Source: Aestuariivita sp.
Lineage (GTDB): Bacteria > Pseudomonadota > Alphaproteobacteria > Rhodobacterales > Rhodobacteraceae
DNA: 64,000 bases
Assembly: GCA_018401465.1 (NCBI GenBank)
Contig: JAGYKE010000004.1
Span: 310,001-374,000 of the forward strand
Reading direction: 5' to 3'
Part shown: positions 8,828 to 17,571 of the stretch, one piece after another
How positions within the stretch are numbered: position 1 is the first letter of the stretch
How the letters are laid out: each line of letters opens with the position of its first letter
The notes under the pieces: model-generated
Seen by the model: the letters and a program-made list of their open reading frames with translations, nothing else
Told to the model about the DNA's origin: nothing
Database searches by the model: none
Made by a program: the position numbers and the translations under genes

Positions 8828-9787
8828 ATGAGTTTCCGCATCCAGCCGACGCCGCCCGCCCGCCCGAACCGCTGCCAGCTCTTCGGACCCGGGTCGCGCC
8901 CCGCGATCTTCGCGAAGATGGCGGCCTCGGACGCGGATGTGGTGAACATCGACCTCGAAGACTCGGTCGCGCCGTCGGACAAGGACAGCGCGCGGGCGAA
9001 CGTGATCGAGGCCATCGGCGGCATCGACTGGGGCACCAAGACGCTCAGCGTGCGGATCAACGGGCTTGATACACCGTGGTGGTACCGTGACGTGGTGGAC
9101 CTGCTGGAACAGGCGTCGGAGCGGCTTGACCTCATCATGATCCCCAAGGTGGGCTGTGCCGCCGATCTCTACGCCGTCGATGCACTGGTTTCGGCGGTCG
9201 AGGCCGCGAAGGGCCGGACCAAGAAGATCGGCTTCGAGGTCATCATCGAAAGCGCCGCGGGCATCAGCCATGTGGAAGAGATCGCCGCCGCCACGCCCCG
9301 CCTTCAGGCGATGAGCCTTGGTGCCGCCGATTTCGCGGCGTCGATGGGCATGCAGACCACCGGCATCGGCGGCACGCAGGCCGATTACTACATGCTGCAC
9401 GAAGGCGCGCGCTACTGGGCCGATCCGTGGCACTGGGCGCAGGCCGCCATCGTCGCCGCCTGCCGCACCCATGGCGTCTTGCCGGTGGACGGGCCCTTCG
9501 GCGATTTCAGCGATGACGAAGGCTTCCGCGCGCAGGCACGGCGGTCGGCCACGCTGGGCATGGTCGGCAAATGGGCGATCCACCCCAAGCAGGTGGCGCT
9601 GGCAAACGAGGTCTTCACGCCCTCGGACGCCGCCGTGCTTGAGGCGCGCGAGATCCTTGCCGCCATGGAGACCGCCAAGGCCAACGGCGAAGGCGCCACC
9701 GTCTACAAGGGCCGTCTGGTCGACATCGCCTCGATCAAGCAGGCCGAGGTGATCGTCCGCCAGGCCGAGATGATCTCGGGCCCGTGA
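8828..9787 (+). CDS. mcl1: L-malyl-CoA / beta-methylmalyl-CoA lyase
   Basis: CitE-like aldolase of 319 residues, very close to Rhodobacter Mcl1. It cleaves L-malyl-CoA to acetyl-CoA and glyoxylate and beta-methylmalyl-CoA to propionyl-CoA and glyoxylate in the ethylmalonyl-CoA pathway. The start SFRIQPTPPARPNRCQLFGP, the EVIIESAAGI strand with the catalytic acid and the SLGAADFAASMGMQTTG loop are characteristic. The C-terminal lid VYKGRLVDIASIKQAEV is present, so the gene looks intact. It overlaps the following GTG-started gene by 4 bp and shares its upstream region with the dgcN operon. Confidence 0.95.
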   Translation: MSFRIQPTPPARPNRCQLFGPGSRPAIFAKMAASDADVVNIDLEDSVAPSDKDSARANVIEAIGGIDWGTKTLSVRINGLDTPWWYRDVVDLLEQASERLDLIMIPKVGCAADLYAVDALVSAVEAAKGRTKKIGFEVIIESAAGISHVEEIAAATPRLQAMSLGAADFAASMGMQTTGIGGTQADYYMLHEGARYWADPWHWAQAAIVAACRTHGVLPVDGPFGDFSDDEGFRAQARRSATLGMVGKWAIHPKQVALANEVFTPSDAAVLEAREILAAMETAKANGEGATVYKGRLVDIASIKQAEVIVRQAEMISGP

Positions 9788-10386
9788 CGCGGGCGCGCCC
9801 CACACTTTTCCACACCGCCGACACGCATCGGGGCACCTTCGATGCGCTGGCCCCCGACGCCGGTCTGACCCATGTGGTGCGCCCCGACTGGCTGGCGCGC
9901 GCGCAGGACGGCATGACGCCCGAGCTTGAGGCGGAAATCATCGCCGCGATCCGCGCGGCGGACGGCCCGACGCTGTGCAGTTGTTCCACCATCGGGCCTG
10001 CGGCCGAAATGGCCGGTGCCTTGCGCATCGACTGGCCGATGATGCAGGTGGCGGCGCGGCTGGGCGGACCGGTGCTGATGGCCTATGCGCTGGACAGCAC
10101 GCGCGCACCGTCGCAGGCCCTGCTCGAACGTGCCTTCGCCGAGGCGGGCAAGGAGGCCGAGATCACGTTGCTCGATCTCACCGATCTCTGGCCGCTTTGC
10201 ATCGGGGGCAGGCGGGATGACTATGCCGATGCCATCGCGGCGCGGCTGGCGGTGGCGCTGGCGGGCGGCGATTTTGCCTGCGCAGTGCTGGCGCAGGCGT
10301 CGATGGCGTCCGCTGCCGCCCGCATCCAGACGCGCGTTCCGGTCCTGACCTCGCCCGAACTGGCCCTGCGCGCGCTGCTGTCCTGA
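9784..10386 (+). CDS. Asp/Glu racemase-superfamily protein lacking the second catalytic cysteine
   Basis: A 200-residue protein with the two-lobed Asp/Glu/hydantoin racemase pattern. The first catalytic loop is present as LCSCSTIG, about residues 64-71. The second loop, usually GCTH-like, reads VLAQASMA and has no cysteine at the expected place. A two-base racemase mechanism is therefore doubtful; decarboxylase or isomerase relatives use one cysteine. A GTG start at 9784 overlaps the mcl1 stop (GTGA), indicating translational coupling to malyl-CoA lyase. Function is unknown. Confidence 0.65.
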   Translation: MTRARPTLFHTADTHRGTFDALAPDAGLTHVVRPDWLARAQDGMTPELEAEIIAAIRAADGPTLCSCSTIGPAAEMAGALRIDWPMMQVAARLGGPVLMAYALDSTRAPSQALLERAFAEAGKEAEITLLDLTDLWPLCIGGRRDDYADAIAARLAVALAGGDFACAVLAQASMASAAARIQTRVPVLTSPELALRALLS

Positions 10387-10395
10387 CGCGTCAGG
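10382..10395. other. Palindrome holding both stop codons of a convergent gene pair
   Basis: The 14-bp perfect palindrome CCTGACGCGTCAGG contains the TGA of the racemase-like gene and, on the other strand, the TGA of the Lrp-type regulator. The two genes end 4 bp apart, so no conventional terminator can fit between them. Confidence 0.6.
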
Positions 10396-10843
10396 CGCGC
10401 AGGTCCTTGGGGCTGCCCATCACGACATAGGACGTGATGGAATTGACATGCGGGACGGTGCCCAGAACCTCGGTGTGGAAGGCCTTGTAGGCGGCAAGGT
10501 CCGCGCATTCCACGCGCAGCATGTATTCGATCGTGCCGGTGATGTTGTGGCATTCCACCACTTCCGGCGCCCGCGCCATCGCGCGTTCGAAGCGCTCCTG
10601 CGCGGTCTTGTTGTGCTCGTTCAGCCCGACGCCGACGAAGGCGACAAAGCCGATGCCGCGCGCCTCGGCGCTGAGCACGGCGCGATAGCCCGCGATCACG
10701 CCCGAACGCTCAAGCTCCTGCACCCGGCGCAGACAGGCCGAGGGCGAAAGCCCCACCCTTTCGGCCAGATCGAGGTTGCTGATCCGCCCGTCGCGCTGCA
10801 ATTCGCGCAATATCCTGTCGTTTACCGCGTCAATCTTCGCCAT
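10391..10843 (-). CDS. Lrp/AsnC-family transcriptional regulator
   Basis: Typical Lrp regulator of 150 residues: an N-terminal winged HTH (DRILRELQRDGRISNLDLAE, then GLSPSACLRRVQELE) and a C-terminal RAM ligand-binding domain ending in ITSYVVMGSPKDLRA. The reading frame extends upstream, but similarity begins at the ATG at 10843. It diverges from a LysE-type exporter gene, a classic arrangement in which an amino-acid-sensing Lrp protein controls the exporter. The effector is probably an amino acid, not identifiable here. Confidence 0.9.
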   Translation of the reverse strand: MAKIDAVNDRILRELQRDGRISNLDLAERVGLSPSACLRRVQELERSGVIAGYRAVLSAEARGIGFVAFVGVGLNEHNKTAQERFERAMARAPEVVECHNITGTIEYMLRVECADLAAYKAFHTEVLGTVPHVNSITSYVVMGSPKDLRA

Positions 10844-10916
10844 GGATTGCAGAAATACTCTGCAGGCGCACGGAAACGCAATCCTTCGCCGCGCGGCGGG
10901 CAGCATCCTGCGCGGC

Positions 10917-11510
10917 ATGAGTCATGACCTGCTGATCGCCCTTGTCGCCTTTGCCTTCGTGTCCTCGATCACGCCGGGGCCGAACAACCTGATGCTGCTG
11001 GCGTCGGGCGCCAATTTCGGCTTCCGCCGGACGATCCCGCACATGCTGGGCATAGGGATCGGGCATATGCTCATGGTCTTCCTTGTGGGCGCGGGGCTGA
11101 TCCGGGTCTTCGACATCTGGCCCGTCACCCATGACGTGCTGAAGGCGGTCAGCGTTGCCTATCTTCTCTGGCTGGCGTGGAAGATCGCGACCGCGGCCCC
11201 GGTCAAGCAGGGCGAGGTCACGGGCCGTCCCTTCACCTTCCTGCAGGCGGCAGCCTTTCAGTGGGTCAACCCCAAGGCCTGGACCATGGCGCTGACCGCG
11301 ATCACCGTCTATGCGCCGGACCGCAGTCTTGCGGCGATCGGGGTGGTGGCGCTGGTCTTCGGCGCGGTCAACCTGCCGTCGGTCAGCACATGGACGGTGC
11401 TGGGCCAGCAGATGGCGCGCCTGCTGCGGTCGCCCCGGCATCTGGCGGTGTTCAACTGGACGATGGCGGTGCTGCTTGTCGCATCGCTCTGGCCGGTGCT
11501 GGCGCCCTGA
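10917..11510 (+). CDS. LysE-family amino-acid/metabolite exporter
   Basis: Inner-membrane exporter of 197 residues with about six hydrophobic helices. The family signature SSITPGPNNLMLLASG lies at residues 14-29 and AFQWVNPKAW near the middle. I chose the ATG at 10917; the longer frame upstream would add a non-hydrophobic leader running across the divergent regulator's start. The gene is divergent from an Lrp-type regulator, which probably controls it. Substrate unknown; RhtB-type homoserine/threonine or another amino acid are the obvious candidates. Confidence 0.9.
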   Translation: MSHDLLIALVAFAFVSSITPGPNNLMLLASGANFGFRRTIPHMLGIGIGHMLMVFLVGAGLIRVFDIWPVTHDVLKAVSVAYLLWLAWKIATAAPVKQGEVTGRPFTFLQAAAFQWVNPKAWTMALTAITVYAPDRSLAAIGVVALVFGAVNLPSVSTWTVLGQQMARLLRSPRHLAVFNWTMAVLLVASLWPVLAP

Positions 11511-11532
11511 CGGCATTGCATCCGGGCCGCGC

Positions 11533-11551
11533 CCCGGCCATATAGGCCGGG
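11533..11551. other. Short GC-rich hairpin between lysE-like gene and accA
   Basis: A 7-bp perfect inverted repeat CCCGGCC-ATATA-GGCCGGG lies 22 bp beyond the exporter stop and about 19 bp before the accA start. No T tract follows, so it may be a weak terminator or an accA leader structure. Confidence 0.35.
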
Positions 11552-11569
11552 CCGACTGCGGAGGGTGCG

Positions 11570-12532
11570 ATGACCCAATACCTCGACTTCGAAAAACCCC
11601 TGGCCGAAATCGAAGGCAAGGCCGAGGAACTGCGCGCGCTGGCCCGCCGGAACGAAGAGATGGACGTCGACGACGAAGCCAAGGCGCTCGACGCCAAGGC
11701 CGCGAAGATGCTCCAGGATCTCTACAGGGGCCTGACGCCCTGGCGGAAATGCCAGGTGGCGCGCCACCCCGACCGGCCCCATTGCCGCGACTATATCGAG
11801 GCGCTTTTCAACGAATACACGCCGTTGGCGGGCGACCGGAACTTCGCCGACGACCATGCCGTGATGGGCGGGCTTGCCCGGTTCAACGACCGCCCCGTCA
11901 TGGTCATCGGGCACGAGAAGGGCAACGACACCAAGTCGCGCATTGAACGCAATTTCGGCATGGCGCGGCCCGAAGGATACCGCAAGGCCGTGCGGCTGAT
12001 GGACATGGCGCACCGCTTCGGCCTGCCGGTCATCACGCTGGTGGACACGCCGGGCGCCTATCCCGGCAAAGGCGCCGAGGAACGCGGCCAGTCCGAAGCC
12101 ATCGCGCGCGCGACGGGCATGTGCCTGAAGATCGGCGTGCCGCTGGTGTCGGTCGTGATCGGCGAAGGCGGATCGGGCGGCGCGGTGGCCTTCGCCACGG
12201 CGAACCGTGTCGCGATGCTGGAACATTCGATCTATTCGGTGATCAGCCCCGAGGGCTGCGCCTCGATCCTCTGGAAGGATGCGGAAAAGATGCGCGAGGC
12301 CGCCGAGGCGCTGCGCCTGACCGCGCAGGATCTCAAGAAGCTGGGCGTGATCGACCGCATCATCCCCGAACCCACGGGCGGCGCCCACCGCGACCGCAAG
12401 AAGACGATCTCGGCCGTCGGCGCGGCGATCGACGGCATGCTGCAGGATCTCAAGGGGCTCAAGCCCCGGCAGCTGATCACCGACCGTCGGCAGAAATTCC
12501 TCGACATGGGTCAGAAGGGCCTTGCCGCCTGA
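11570..12532 (+). CDS. accA: Acetyl-CoA carboxylase carboxyltransferase subunit alpha
   Basis: Alpha subunit of the carboxyltransferase half of acetyl-CoA carboxylase, 320 residues, the usual length. With AccD it moves the carboxyl group from biotin on AccB to acetyl-CoA, forming malonyl-CoA for fatty-acid synthesis. The crotonase-fold CoA site [15 protein letters not shown] and the start [19 protein letters not shown] are typical. A GGAGGG ribosome-binding site lies just upstream of the ATG. accA stands alone here, without accD or accBC, as is usual in alphaproteobacteria. Confidence 0.96.
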   Translation: MTQYLDFEKPLAEIEGKAEELRALARRNEEMDVDDEAKALDAKAAKMLQDLYRGLTPWRKCQVARHPDRPHCRDYIEALFNEYTPLAGDRNFADDHAVMGGLARFNDRPVMVIGHEKGNDTKSRIERNFGMARPEGYRKAVRLMDMAHRFGLPVITLVDTPGAYPGKGAEERGQSEAIARATGMCLKIGVPLVSVVIGEGGSGGAVAFATANRVAMLEHSIYSVISPEGCASILWKDAEKMREAAEALRLTAQDLKKLGVIDRIIPEPTGGAHRDRKKTISAVGAAIDGMLQDLKGLKPRQLITDRRQKFLDMGQKGLAA

Positions 12533-12588
12533 TTGACGCAGCGACGCGCGCGGTCTTAGCCTGACGCAAACCGCGAAAGGCGCACTCC

Positions 12589-13560
12589 ATGTCCAGCCAG
12601 GTCGATTCCGTCGATATTGCCCCCCTCTTCGGCCCCGCGTCCCCCGCACGCACGGCGGCGGATGCCGCGCTTTGGGCCGCGTTCCGGCGGACCGGGGCGG
12701 TGGTGATCCACAACTACCCCGACGCCGATCAGGTCGATGCCCGCGCGCGGATCATGCTGGGGCTGTTCGATGCACCGCTTGACGTGCGCGCGCCGCTTTT
12801 CTCGCGGCTGGTCGAGCCGGGTAACGCCTACTGGTATCGCGGCTATCACCCGCGCACGCCCGACCGCCTGCTGCAGAACGACTTCTACGACATGGGCCCG
12901 CGGCACCCGGCCGCTGGCCCCGACCTGCGCGGCATCGGCCTGTTCTGCGAACCGACACCCCTGCCCGACCCCGCGGCCCTGCCCGGCTGGGCCGAGGCGA
13001 TGCACGGATACTACGACCACATGAACATGGTCTCGCAGGCGATGATCCGGTCGATCGGGCGCAGCGCGGGCTTCGATGAGGCCGTGATCCGCGACCGCTT
13101 CGACGGTGAACATTCGACGCTGCGGCTGCTCGACTACCAGCCCGGGGCGAAAAGCCCGGTTCAGGGCGAAGACGGCGCGGCGCTGTCGGCGGGCAGCCAT
13201 ACCGATGCATCGGGCCTGTCGCTTCTGTGGCAGGCGGCGCCCGGCCTGCAGGCGCGCGGCCCCGATGGCGTGTTCCGCGACATACCCATGGTGCCCAATG
13301 CGATTTCCGTCCACGTGGGTGACGTGATGACCCGGCTCACCGGCGGCGTGGTGCCCGCAACCCCGCACCGCGTGCTGTCAAGCGACCGCGCGCGGCGGTC
13401 GATCGGGTTCTTCCTGGAACCCGCGCTGACCGCGCCCGTGACCGCCGCGCAGGACACGCGCGACCCGGTGCCGCCGGAAGACACCTATGGCTGGCAGCTG
13501 ATCGACACCTTCGCGAAACGCCCGCATTGGGCCGAGGTGATTGCGCAGCAGACCGCCTGA
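12589..13560 (+). CDS. Isopenicillin-N-synthase-like Fe(II)/2-oxoglutarate oxygenase
   Basis: Non-haem iron oxygenase of 323 residues. The N-terminal DIOX_N-like half is followed by the jelly roll with metal ligands H204 and D206 (GSHTDASG) and H260 (PATPHRVLS), and R270/S271 of the co-substrate-binding RxS-type segment. Members of this annotation group in bacteria often oxidise small plant-like metabolites; no beta-lactam genes are nearby, so antibiotic synthesis is not implied. It converges on a GntR regulator with only 4 bp between the stops. Confidence 0.85.
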   Translation: MSSQVDSVDIAPLFGPASPARTAADAALWAAFRRTGAVVIHNYPDADQVDARARIMLGLFDAPLDVRAPLFSRLVEPGNAYWYRGYHPRTPDRLLQNDFYDMGPRHPAAGPDLRGIGLFCEPTPLPDPAALPGWAEAMHGYYDHMNMVSQAMIRSIGRSAGFDEAVIRDRFDGEHSTLRLLDYQPGAKSPVQGEDGAALSAGSHTDASGLSLLWQAAPGLQARGPDGVFRDIPMVPNAISVHVGDVMTRLTGGVVPATPHRVLSSDRARRSIGFFLEPALTAPVTAAQDTRDPVPPEDTYGWQLIDTFAKRPHWAEVIAQQTA

Positions 13561-13569
13561 GGCCTCAGG
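13556..13569. other. Palindrome holding both stop codons of a convergent gene pair
   Basis: The perfect 14-bp palindrome CCTGAGGCCTCAGG contains the TGA of the oxygenase gene and the TGA of the GntR gene on the other strand. It has the same outer arms (CCTGA/TCAGG) as the junction at 10382-10395. Confidence 0.6.
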
Positions 13570-14215
13570 TCGCCAGCATCCGCAGGCCCTGCGTCACGTC
13601 CGACCGCACGGCGAGGCGCAGGCCCGGTTCGTCCCCCGCCTTGAGCGCGGCGATGATCAGGCGGTGGTATTGCGGCGGATCGGTCCGCCGCAGCCGCCCG
13701 TAAAGCGCCCGCATCGTGGGGCCCAGCTGCAGCCAGACGGTTTCCGCCATGGCCAGCATCGCGGGCGCCTGTGCCCGCAGGTAAAGCGTGCGGTGAAATT
13801 CGAGGTTCGTGCGGATATACTGCACCGCGTCGCGCTGGGCGACGGCGTCGGCCACGTTAGCGTTGATGGTCTGCAACCGGTCGATCAGCGCCATGTGCGC
13901 GCGCGGCAGGGCGCGGCTGGCCAGTTCCACCTCGATCAGGGCACGCAGTGCGGCCAGTTCCTCGATCCGTTCGTTCGACAGTTCCGGCGTCGAGACACGG
14001 CCCGACGACGACAGGAACAGCGCCCCTTCGGCCACCAGCCTGCGCACCGACTCGCGCGCAGGCGTCATGGACACGCCGAATTCGCGGCCGATCCCGCGCA
14101 GCGTCAGCGCCTGGCCCGGCGCGATTTCGCCATGCATGATGCGGGTGCGCAGCGCGCGATAGACCCGGTCATGGGCAGAGGCGGCATTGTCGGACGGGCG
14201 CGGGTTGATCAGCAT
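13565..14215 (-). CDS. GntR-family (FadR subfamily) transcriptional regulator
   Basis: Regulator of 216 residues. The N-terminal winged HTH (RVYRALRTRIMHGEIAPGQ, then GVSMTPARESVRRLVAEGAL) is followed by an all-helical FCD ligand domain with the metal-binding pattern around EFHRTLYLRA. The ATG at 14215 (MLINPRP) was chosen because the upstream extension has no family similarity and runs into the broken YgjP gene. It may control the convergent oxygenase, but no operator was identified. Confidence 0.87.
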   Translation of the reverse strand: MLINPRPSDNAASAHDRVYRALRTRIMHGEIAPGQALTLRGIGREFGVSMTPARESVRRLVAEGALFLSSSGRVSTPELSNERIEELAALRALIEVELASRALPRAHMALIDRLQTINANVADAVAQRDAVQYIRTNLEFHRTLYLRAQAPAMLAMAETVWLQLGPTMRALYGRLRRTDPPQYHRLIIAALKAGDEPGLRLAVRSDVTQGLRMLAT

Positions 14216-14246
14216 GATGCAAACGTGATCACGAATGCCCTGCCGG

Positions 14247-14928
14247 TCAAGCGGTGAAGACGAAACGGTGCAGCGCGCCGCCTTCGTTCCGCAGCCAGCG
14301 GCGCTCGGCCTCAAAGGGGCCGTACAACCTCCGGACGACCTGCCAGAACCGGTCGGAATGGTTCATCTCGGCCAGATGCGCGACCTCGTGCGCGCAGACA
14401 TAGTCGAGCACTTCGGGCGGCGCGAGGATGAGCCGCCACGAATACATGAGCGTGCCGCGCGACGAACACGACCCCCAGCGTGACCGCGGATCGCGCAGGC
14501 TGAGCCGCGCATAGGGCAGGCCCAGCGCTGCGGCGTGCCGGTCCGACGCGGCGGCAAGCCGGTCGCGCGCGCGCCTTCAGGAAGGCCTGCAGCCTTGGAC
14601 CTATCGGATCGCCCGGCACCGCGATGCGGTTCTCGTCCAGCAGGATGCGGCGGCCCACAGCGGCTTCGATCCGGCGCGGGCGGCCTTCGACCGGCAGATC
14701 GGTCCCCGGCGCGACTGCGACAGACGGGGTCATGTCGCCCAGATGCCCGCGGATCCAGTCGGCGCGGTCCAGCGCGAAGGCAAGCGCCTCGCGCTCGGGC
14801 ACGCCGGGTGGCAAGGTCAGCGTCACCCGTCCGTCCAGCCGCGAGACCCGCAGCGAAATGCGCCGCGCCCGGGCCGACCGGCGCAGGAGCAGCGCGACCG
14901 GGGGATCGCCGTCCAGAACATGCCTCAT
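14247..14928 (-). pseudogene. YgjP/M48-like metallohydrolase broken by a 2-bp slip in a GC repeat
   Basis: Two adjacent frames together encode a YgjP-type (DUF45) metal-dependent hydrolase. The upstream part begins at the ATG at 14928 and reads to about 14565; the downstream part carries the zinc motif AHEVAHLAEMNHSDRFW. They join at a (GC)5 tract at 14565-14574. With one more GC unit the reading would be LKARARDRLAAASDR and fully family-like, then run through RSRWGSCSS to the HEVAH motif. So the defect is the loss of one dinucleotide: a real frameshift, a slippage switch or a sequencing error. As it stands the zinc-binding half is not translated from the native start. Confidence 0.8.
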
Positions 14929-15043
14929 CCTGCCTGTCCGCCTTGTGCCAGAAGGGTCAGGGCAAAGGCTTTGACACGCCGGGGCGCATATGGCAATTGC
15001 CCTGAATCGTCTCACGACTCAGCTGTATTCAAAGGGGATGCAC

Positions 15044-15367
15044 ATGCCCAAGGAAGAATGGGGCACGAAACGCGTTTGCCCGACCACCGGAAAGCGGTTC
15101 TACGACCTAAACCAGAAGCCGATCATCAGCCCCTACACCGGTGAGGTGGTCGAACTCGACCACTCCAAGTCCCGGCTCATCACTGCAGATGCCGCAGACG
15201 GCGCGTCGCGCAAGGCAAAGGCCGTCGATCTCGACGAAGAGGTCGAACTCGATGACGAAGAGGCGGTCGACATGGACCTCGACGACGAATTGCTCGACGA
15301 GGACGACGATGACGACAACGTCTCGCTCGACGACATCGCGGATGTCGGCGGCGGCGACGACGACTGA
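15044..15367 (+). CDS. TIGR02300-family acidic protein
   Basis: Small conserved alphaproteobacterial protein of 107 residues and unknown function. The N-terminal half is a compact domain with the hallmark GKRFYDLNQKPIISPYTGE and one conserved cysteine (RVCPTTGK). From about residue 60 on, the protein is almost wholly Asp/Glu, with runs such as DDELLDEDDDDD, and must be disordered and strongly negative. The ATG at 15044 has AGGGG six bases upstream, which decides against the ATG at 15038. It is followed by a possible hairpin and tRNA-Ala. Confidence 0.88.
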   Translation: MPKEEWGTKRVCPTTGKRFYDLNQKPIISPYTGEVVELDHSKSRLITADAADGASRKAKAVDLDEEVELDDEEAVDMDLDDELLDEDDDDDNVSLDDIADVGGGDDD

Positions 15368-15381
15368 TCCCGAACCACCTG

Positions 15382-15415
15382 TCCGGGCGGCATTTTCCGC
15401 TTGATCCCGCCCGGA
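15382..15415 (+). terminator. Possible weak terminator after TIGR02300 gene
   Basis: A perfect 9-bp inverted repeat (TCCGGGCGG / CCGCCCGGA) with a 16-base loop lies 15 bp past the stop. There is no T tract after it, so termination is only a possibility. Confidence 0.35.
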
Positions 15416-15460
15416 CTTGCGCCTATCCACCGGCGCACTTGGAACGATGTTCCGACTCGT

Positions 15461-15536
<76 letters not shown>

Positions 15537-15580
15537 ATCATCCCGTACATGTCCTCAGCCAACCGCGCTAAGTCGGGCTG

Positions 15581-16363
15581 TCACGCGCCGTCATAGGTCC
15601 AGCGATAGGCGGGGGGCGTCGGGCCCTTGTTGCGGCCGCCCTGCTGGCGCTGTTCCCAGGCATGGGCAAGGATGCCGACCGACCGCGACAGGCCGAAGAA
15701 CCCACGCGCAAGCGGCGCGGGGCAGCCAAGTTCGGCGTAGATGACGGCCGTCGCCCCGTCGATGTTCATGGGCACCGCCCGGCTCCGTTCGCGGGCGAGC
15801 GTCGCCTCGATCGCGCGCCCGATCTCCGCGAACCGGCCCGACACCGCGCCCGCGGCCGCCGCCTCGTCCACCAGCGCCAGAAGGCGCGGGGCGCGCGGAT
15901 CGACGGGTTTGTGAAACCGATGGCCGAAGCCCGGCAGATAGGGGCCGTTGCGCGCGCGCCAGTCGGCCAGCAGGTCGTCCAGCCGGTCGGGGCCCGCGGC
16001 GTCCGCCGCGCGGAACAACCCGACCGCCTGTTCGCCCGCGCCGCCATGCACGTCGCCCAGCATGTTGAGCCCCGTGGCCATCGCCGATTGCAGGCCGACG
16101 CCGCAGGTCGCGGCCATGCGCGCCGCGGCGATAGACGGCGCCTGCGGCCCGTGATCGACCGCCGCGACCAGCGCCGCTTCGAACAGCTGGGCGCGGGGGC
16201 CTTCGATCTCTTCCCCCATCACCAGAAGCCAGATCATCCCGGCGAAATCCATGGCTCCGATGAGGTCCTGCACGGGGCGCCCGCGCAGGGCGATGCGGCC
16301 CGGTTCCATGTCGATGATGGCGGTGCGCCACCAGTCGGAAACGTCCTGTCCGTCGGTTGTCAA
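15581..16363 (-). CDS. Short citrate-synthase-superfamily protein, citryl-CoA lyase-like
   Basis: A 260-residue member of the citrate-synthase superfamily, much shorter than citrate synthase and like the citryl-CoA lyase domain of ATP-citrate lyase. The three catalytic residues of the superfamily are kept: H106 (GDVHGGAG), H148 (PGFGHRFHK) and D202 (PMNIDGATA), together with the CoA-binding GLSRSVGILAHAWEQ. It should cleave or form a citryl-CoA-like thioester. Its start overlaps the stop of the caiB gene by 4 bp and it ends the tctCBA-caiB operon, so it probably acts on the CoA ester of the imported carboxylate. Confidence 0.8.
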   Translation of the reverse strand: MTTDGQDVSDWWRTAIIDMEPGRIALRGRPVQDLIGAMDFAGMIWLLVMGEEIEGPRAQLFEAALVAAVDHGPQAPSIAAARMAATCGVGLQSAMATGLNMLGDVHGGAGEQAVGLFRAADAAGPDRLDDLLADWRARNGPYLPGFGHRFHKPVDPRAPRLLALVDEAAAAGAVSGRFAEIGRAIEATLARERSRAVPMNIDGATAVIYAELGCPAPLARGFFGLSRSVGILAHAWEQRQQGGRNKGPTPPAYRWTYDGA

Positions 16364-17571
16364 ATCACGCCCTCCCCGCGCAACTGCGCGATCTCGTCGC
16401 CCGCATAGCCCAGATCGCTCAGGATCGCGTCGGTGTCCTGCCCCAGCGCGGGCGGTGGCGTCTCGACGGACGGGCGCTGCCCGTCGATCATCGCGCCGAT
16501 GCGCACCACGTCGATGGGCCTGTCCACCCCCGGCGCATCGTCGAACCGTGCGAGAAAGCCGCGCCCCGCCACCTGCGGATGGGCCAGCATGTCGGGCACC
16601 GTCATCACCGCGCCCGCGGGCACGCCCAGCGCGTTCAACTCGTCCGCCCAGTCGCGGGCAGGGCGTGTGGTCAGCACGGTCTCAAGCGCATCCCGCAGGC
16701 GCAGGCGGTTGCGCTTGCGGTCCTCACGGGTGGCGAAATCGGGGTGCTCCAGCAGGTCGGCGCGGCCCAGATGCCGGGCCAGAGCCTGCCATTGTTCGTT
16801 CTTGTTGGCGGCGATGTTGATCGGCGCGTCGGCACAGCGGAAGGTGCCCGACGGGGCCGAGGTGGGGTTTTCGTTGCCCTGCGGCTGTGGCGCGACCCCA
16901 CCGATGAGATGGTTCGACACGACCCAGCCCATCGTGGCCAGAACCGATTCGAGCATCGAGACGTCAATGAAGGCCCCCCGCGGGCGGGCGTTCAGCGCGG
17001 CGCAGATGGTCATGGCCGCGGTCAGCCCGCCCACCGTGTCGGCCAGCGGATAGCCCACGCGCAAGGGCGCGCTGTCCTGATCCCCCGTGATCGACATGAC
17101 GCCTGACGCGCCCTGCACGATCTGGTCATAAGCGGGCCGGTCCGCCCACGGCCCGTCCTGCCCGAAGCCCGAGATCGCGCAGTAGATCAGGCGCGGATTG
17201 TCCGCCTTCAGCGCCGCGTAACCAAGGCCCAGCCGGTCCATCACGCCGGGGCGGAAATTCTCGACCAGCACATCGGCCTGCGTGACGAGGCGCTGCAGAA
17301 CCTCCTTGCCGCGCGGGTCCTTCAGGTTCAGCGTCAGGGATCTTTTGCCTGCGTTCTGCGCAAGGAAACTGATGCCCATGCCCCGCGCCGAAAGGTCCGG
17401 GTCAGACCCGAGATTGCGGGCGAGATCGCCGTGCCCCACCGCCTCGACCTTGATGACCTCGGCCCCCAGATGGGCCAGCTGGTGACAGGCGAAGGGCCCG
17501 GCCAGCACGTTGGTCAGGTCAAGCACCCGCACCCCGGCAAGGGGTGCGGGCGGGGCGGCGTCAGTCGCCAT
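16360..17571 (-). CDS. CaiB/BaiF-family (class III) CoA-transferase
   Basis: Class III CoA-transferase of 403 residues that moves CoA from a donor thioester to a carboxylic acid. The N-terminal motif GVRVLDLTNVLAGPFACHQLAHLGAEVIKVE and ENFRPGVMDRLGLGY are family hallmarks, and the catalytic Asp should lie in the central VGYPLADTVGG/CAALNARPRG region. I chose the ATG at 17571, which leaves an 11-bp overlap with the end of tctA. Its place between a tricarboxylate transporter and a citryl-CoA-lyase-like gene suggests that it activates the imported acid as a CoA ester. Confidence 0.88.
   Translation of the reverse strand: MATDAAPPAPLAGVRVLDLTNVLAGPFACHQLAHLGAEVIKVEAVGHGDLARNLGSDPDLSARGMGISFLAQNAGKRSLTLNLKDPRGKEVLQRLVTQADVLVENFRPGVMDRLGLGYAALKADNPRLIYCAISGFGQDGPWADRPAYDQIVQGASGVMSITGDQDSAPLRVGYPLADTVGGLTAAMTICAALNARPRGAFIDVSMLESVLATMGWVVSNHLIGGVAPQPQGNENPTSAPSGTFRCADAPINIAANKNEQWQALARHLGRADLLEHPDFATREDRKRNRLRLRDALETVLTTRPARDWADELNALGVPAGAVMTVPDMLAHPQVAGRGFLARFDDAPGVDRPIDVVRIGAMIDGQRPSVETPPPALGQDTDAILSDLGYAGDEIAQLRGEGVI

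Noticed and set aside
12589-13560. Isopenicillin-N-synthase-like gene as a sign of beta-lactam synthesis
   Set aside because: No ACV synthetase, cyclase or related genes nearby; the family name covers many oxygenases.
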